Source: Gammaproteobacteria bacterium | GTDB lineage: Bacteria > Pseudomonadota > Gammaproteobacteria > GCF-002020875 | NCBI GenBank assembly: GCA_013349825.1 | Contig: DUYW01000017.1 | Location: 1 to 34,454, forward strand | Reading direction: 5' to 3' | DNA length: 34,454 nt | In this document: piece after piece, positions 34,170-34,454 of the stretch | Layout: every line of letters begins with the position of its first letter | Numbering within the stretch: position 1 is the stretch's first letter | Program-made: the position numbers and the translations under genes | Notes under the pieces: generated by a model | The model's database searches: none | What the model saw: only the letters and a program-made list of their open reading frames with translations | Told to the model about the DNA's origin: nothing

Positions 34170-34200
34170 TTGACAAATAGCATGAATATGCCATGCTATT
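34170..34200 (+). promoter_or_regulatory. Candidate msrA promoter with embedded operator palindrome
   Basis: A perfect -35 box TTGACA (34170-34175) is followed directly by AATAGCATG-N7-CATGCTATT (34176-34200), a perfect inverted repeat with 9-bp arms. The likely -10 (TGCTAT, 34194-34199, 18-base spacer) lies inside the right arm. A protein bound here would sit between and over the core promoter elements, as repressors and MerR-type regulators do. Confidence 0.55.
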
Positions 34201-34261
34201 GGGGTGATATAGTTTTTTACAGGGAAACCAGCACTCCGACAACACAATATTGGAGTTATCG

Positions 34262-34381
34262 ATGCTATTAGAGATTGTATTTGGTGCAGGCTGTTTCTGG
34301 GGGGTAGAGAAACGGTTTGAACAGATTACAGGGGTGTTGGATGCTGAGTCAGGCTATGCCCTCAGCGCTAACAAAAATTGA
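34262..34381 (+). pseudogene. msrA: Methionine sulfoxide reductase A, truncated by insertion
   Basis: The ATG at 34262 has GGAG nine bases upstream. The first 33 residues are good Msr[16 protein letters not shown] contains the catalytic Cys11 in GCFWGVE, then [12 protein letters not shown]. Full MsrA would go on with GG and ~120-180 more residues; instead the frame reads LSANKN and stops at 34381. The break coincides with the start of an IS-like end. The N-terminal fragment cannot fold into an active enzyme, so the gene is disrupted unless the rest resumes beyond the window and is repaired by excision. The intact promoter-like region suggests a recent event. Confidence 0.85.
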
Positions 34382-34454
34382 CCCACCTGTGCTCAAAATA
34401 ATTGACCCACCCAGTGCGCAGTTTTTAAGGTTTATGCACTCGGACTTTTCATAA
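34361..34454. mobile_element. End of an IS21-like insertion sequence (cut by window edge)
   Basis: From about 34361 the sequence stops resembling msrA. It carries two direct copies of AATTGACCCACC at 34376-34387 and 34400-34411, 24 bp apart. Repeated GACCC/GGGTC motifs inside the ends are typical of IS21-family elements, which lack simple inverted repeats. No transposase gene is visible before the window ends, and the exact junction cannot be fixed without the other end. Confidence 0.6.

Overview
The window reads as an ordinary chromosomal segment of a gammaproteobacterium of roughly 50% G+C. Pointers are EpmB, a YjfI/YjfJ/YjfK envelope-stress cluster, a CbrA/CbrB-like two-component pair and a two-domain class I fumarase. 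A sulfur-oxidising or Chromatiales-like lineage is plausible, but nothing here proves it. No rRNA, tRNA or CRISPR was seen. Small inverted-repeat elements and an IS end are scattered through the intergenic regions.

Region 1 (304-7423) is a plus-strand run. It holds a membrane-anchored aminopropyltransferase (spermidine synthase-like), YjfI/DUF2170, PspA/YjfJ, YjfK/DUF2491, a two-TM potassium channel with a nucleotide-binding-like cytoplasmic domain, a Gly/Ser/Arg-rich lipoprotein and a duplicated DUF350 (YjfL-like) membrane protein. It ends against a convergent pyruvoyl S-adenosylmethionine decarboxylase gene. The decarboxylase makes the aminopropyl donor that the first gene would use, so the block looks like a polyamine-linked membrane-stress module. 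A bacteriohemerythrin gene lies upstream of the decarboxylase on the same strand. A 45-residue membrane peptide, a STAS-like protein and a short coiled-coil protein follow.

Region 2 (9334-21754) looks like a substrate-sensing, uptake and activation unit. It has a small two-TM protein, a sodium/solute-symporter-fused histidine kinase, an NtrC-class response regulator that has lost the GAFTGA sigma-54 loop, a five-gene LivKHMGF-type ABC importer and acetyl-CoA synthetase. The same TGTTAC-N5-GTAACA palindrome sits before both the kinase operon and livK, which suggests a shared regulator. A strong intrinsic terminator separates livK from livHMGF. The inferred substrate is a short-chain carboxylate that Acs can activate.

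Region 3 (21872-26384) carries single-chain pyruvate carboxylase and epmB. Region 4 (26753-29573) has a nine-repeat Sel1 protein and an MscS channel fused to a cyclic-nucleotide-binding domain. Region 5, on the minus strand (32298-29684), is a tightly overlapping run of thioredoxin-like protein, TolC-like outer-membrane factor, unusually short periplasmic adaptor and acylphosphatase, with no inner-membrane pump. Region 6 has class I fumarase, a short tandem repeat and a methionine sulfoxide reductase A gene cut at about codon 33 by what looks like the end of an IS21-type insertion sequence running off the window.
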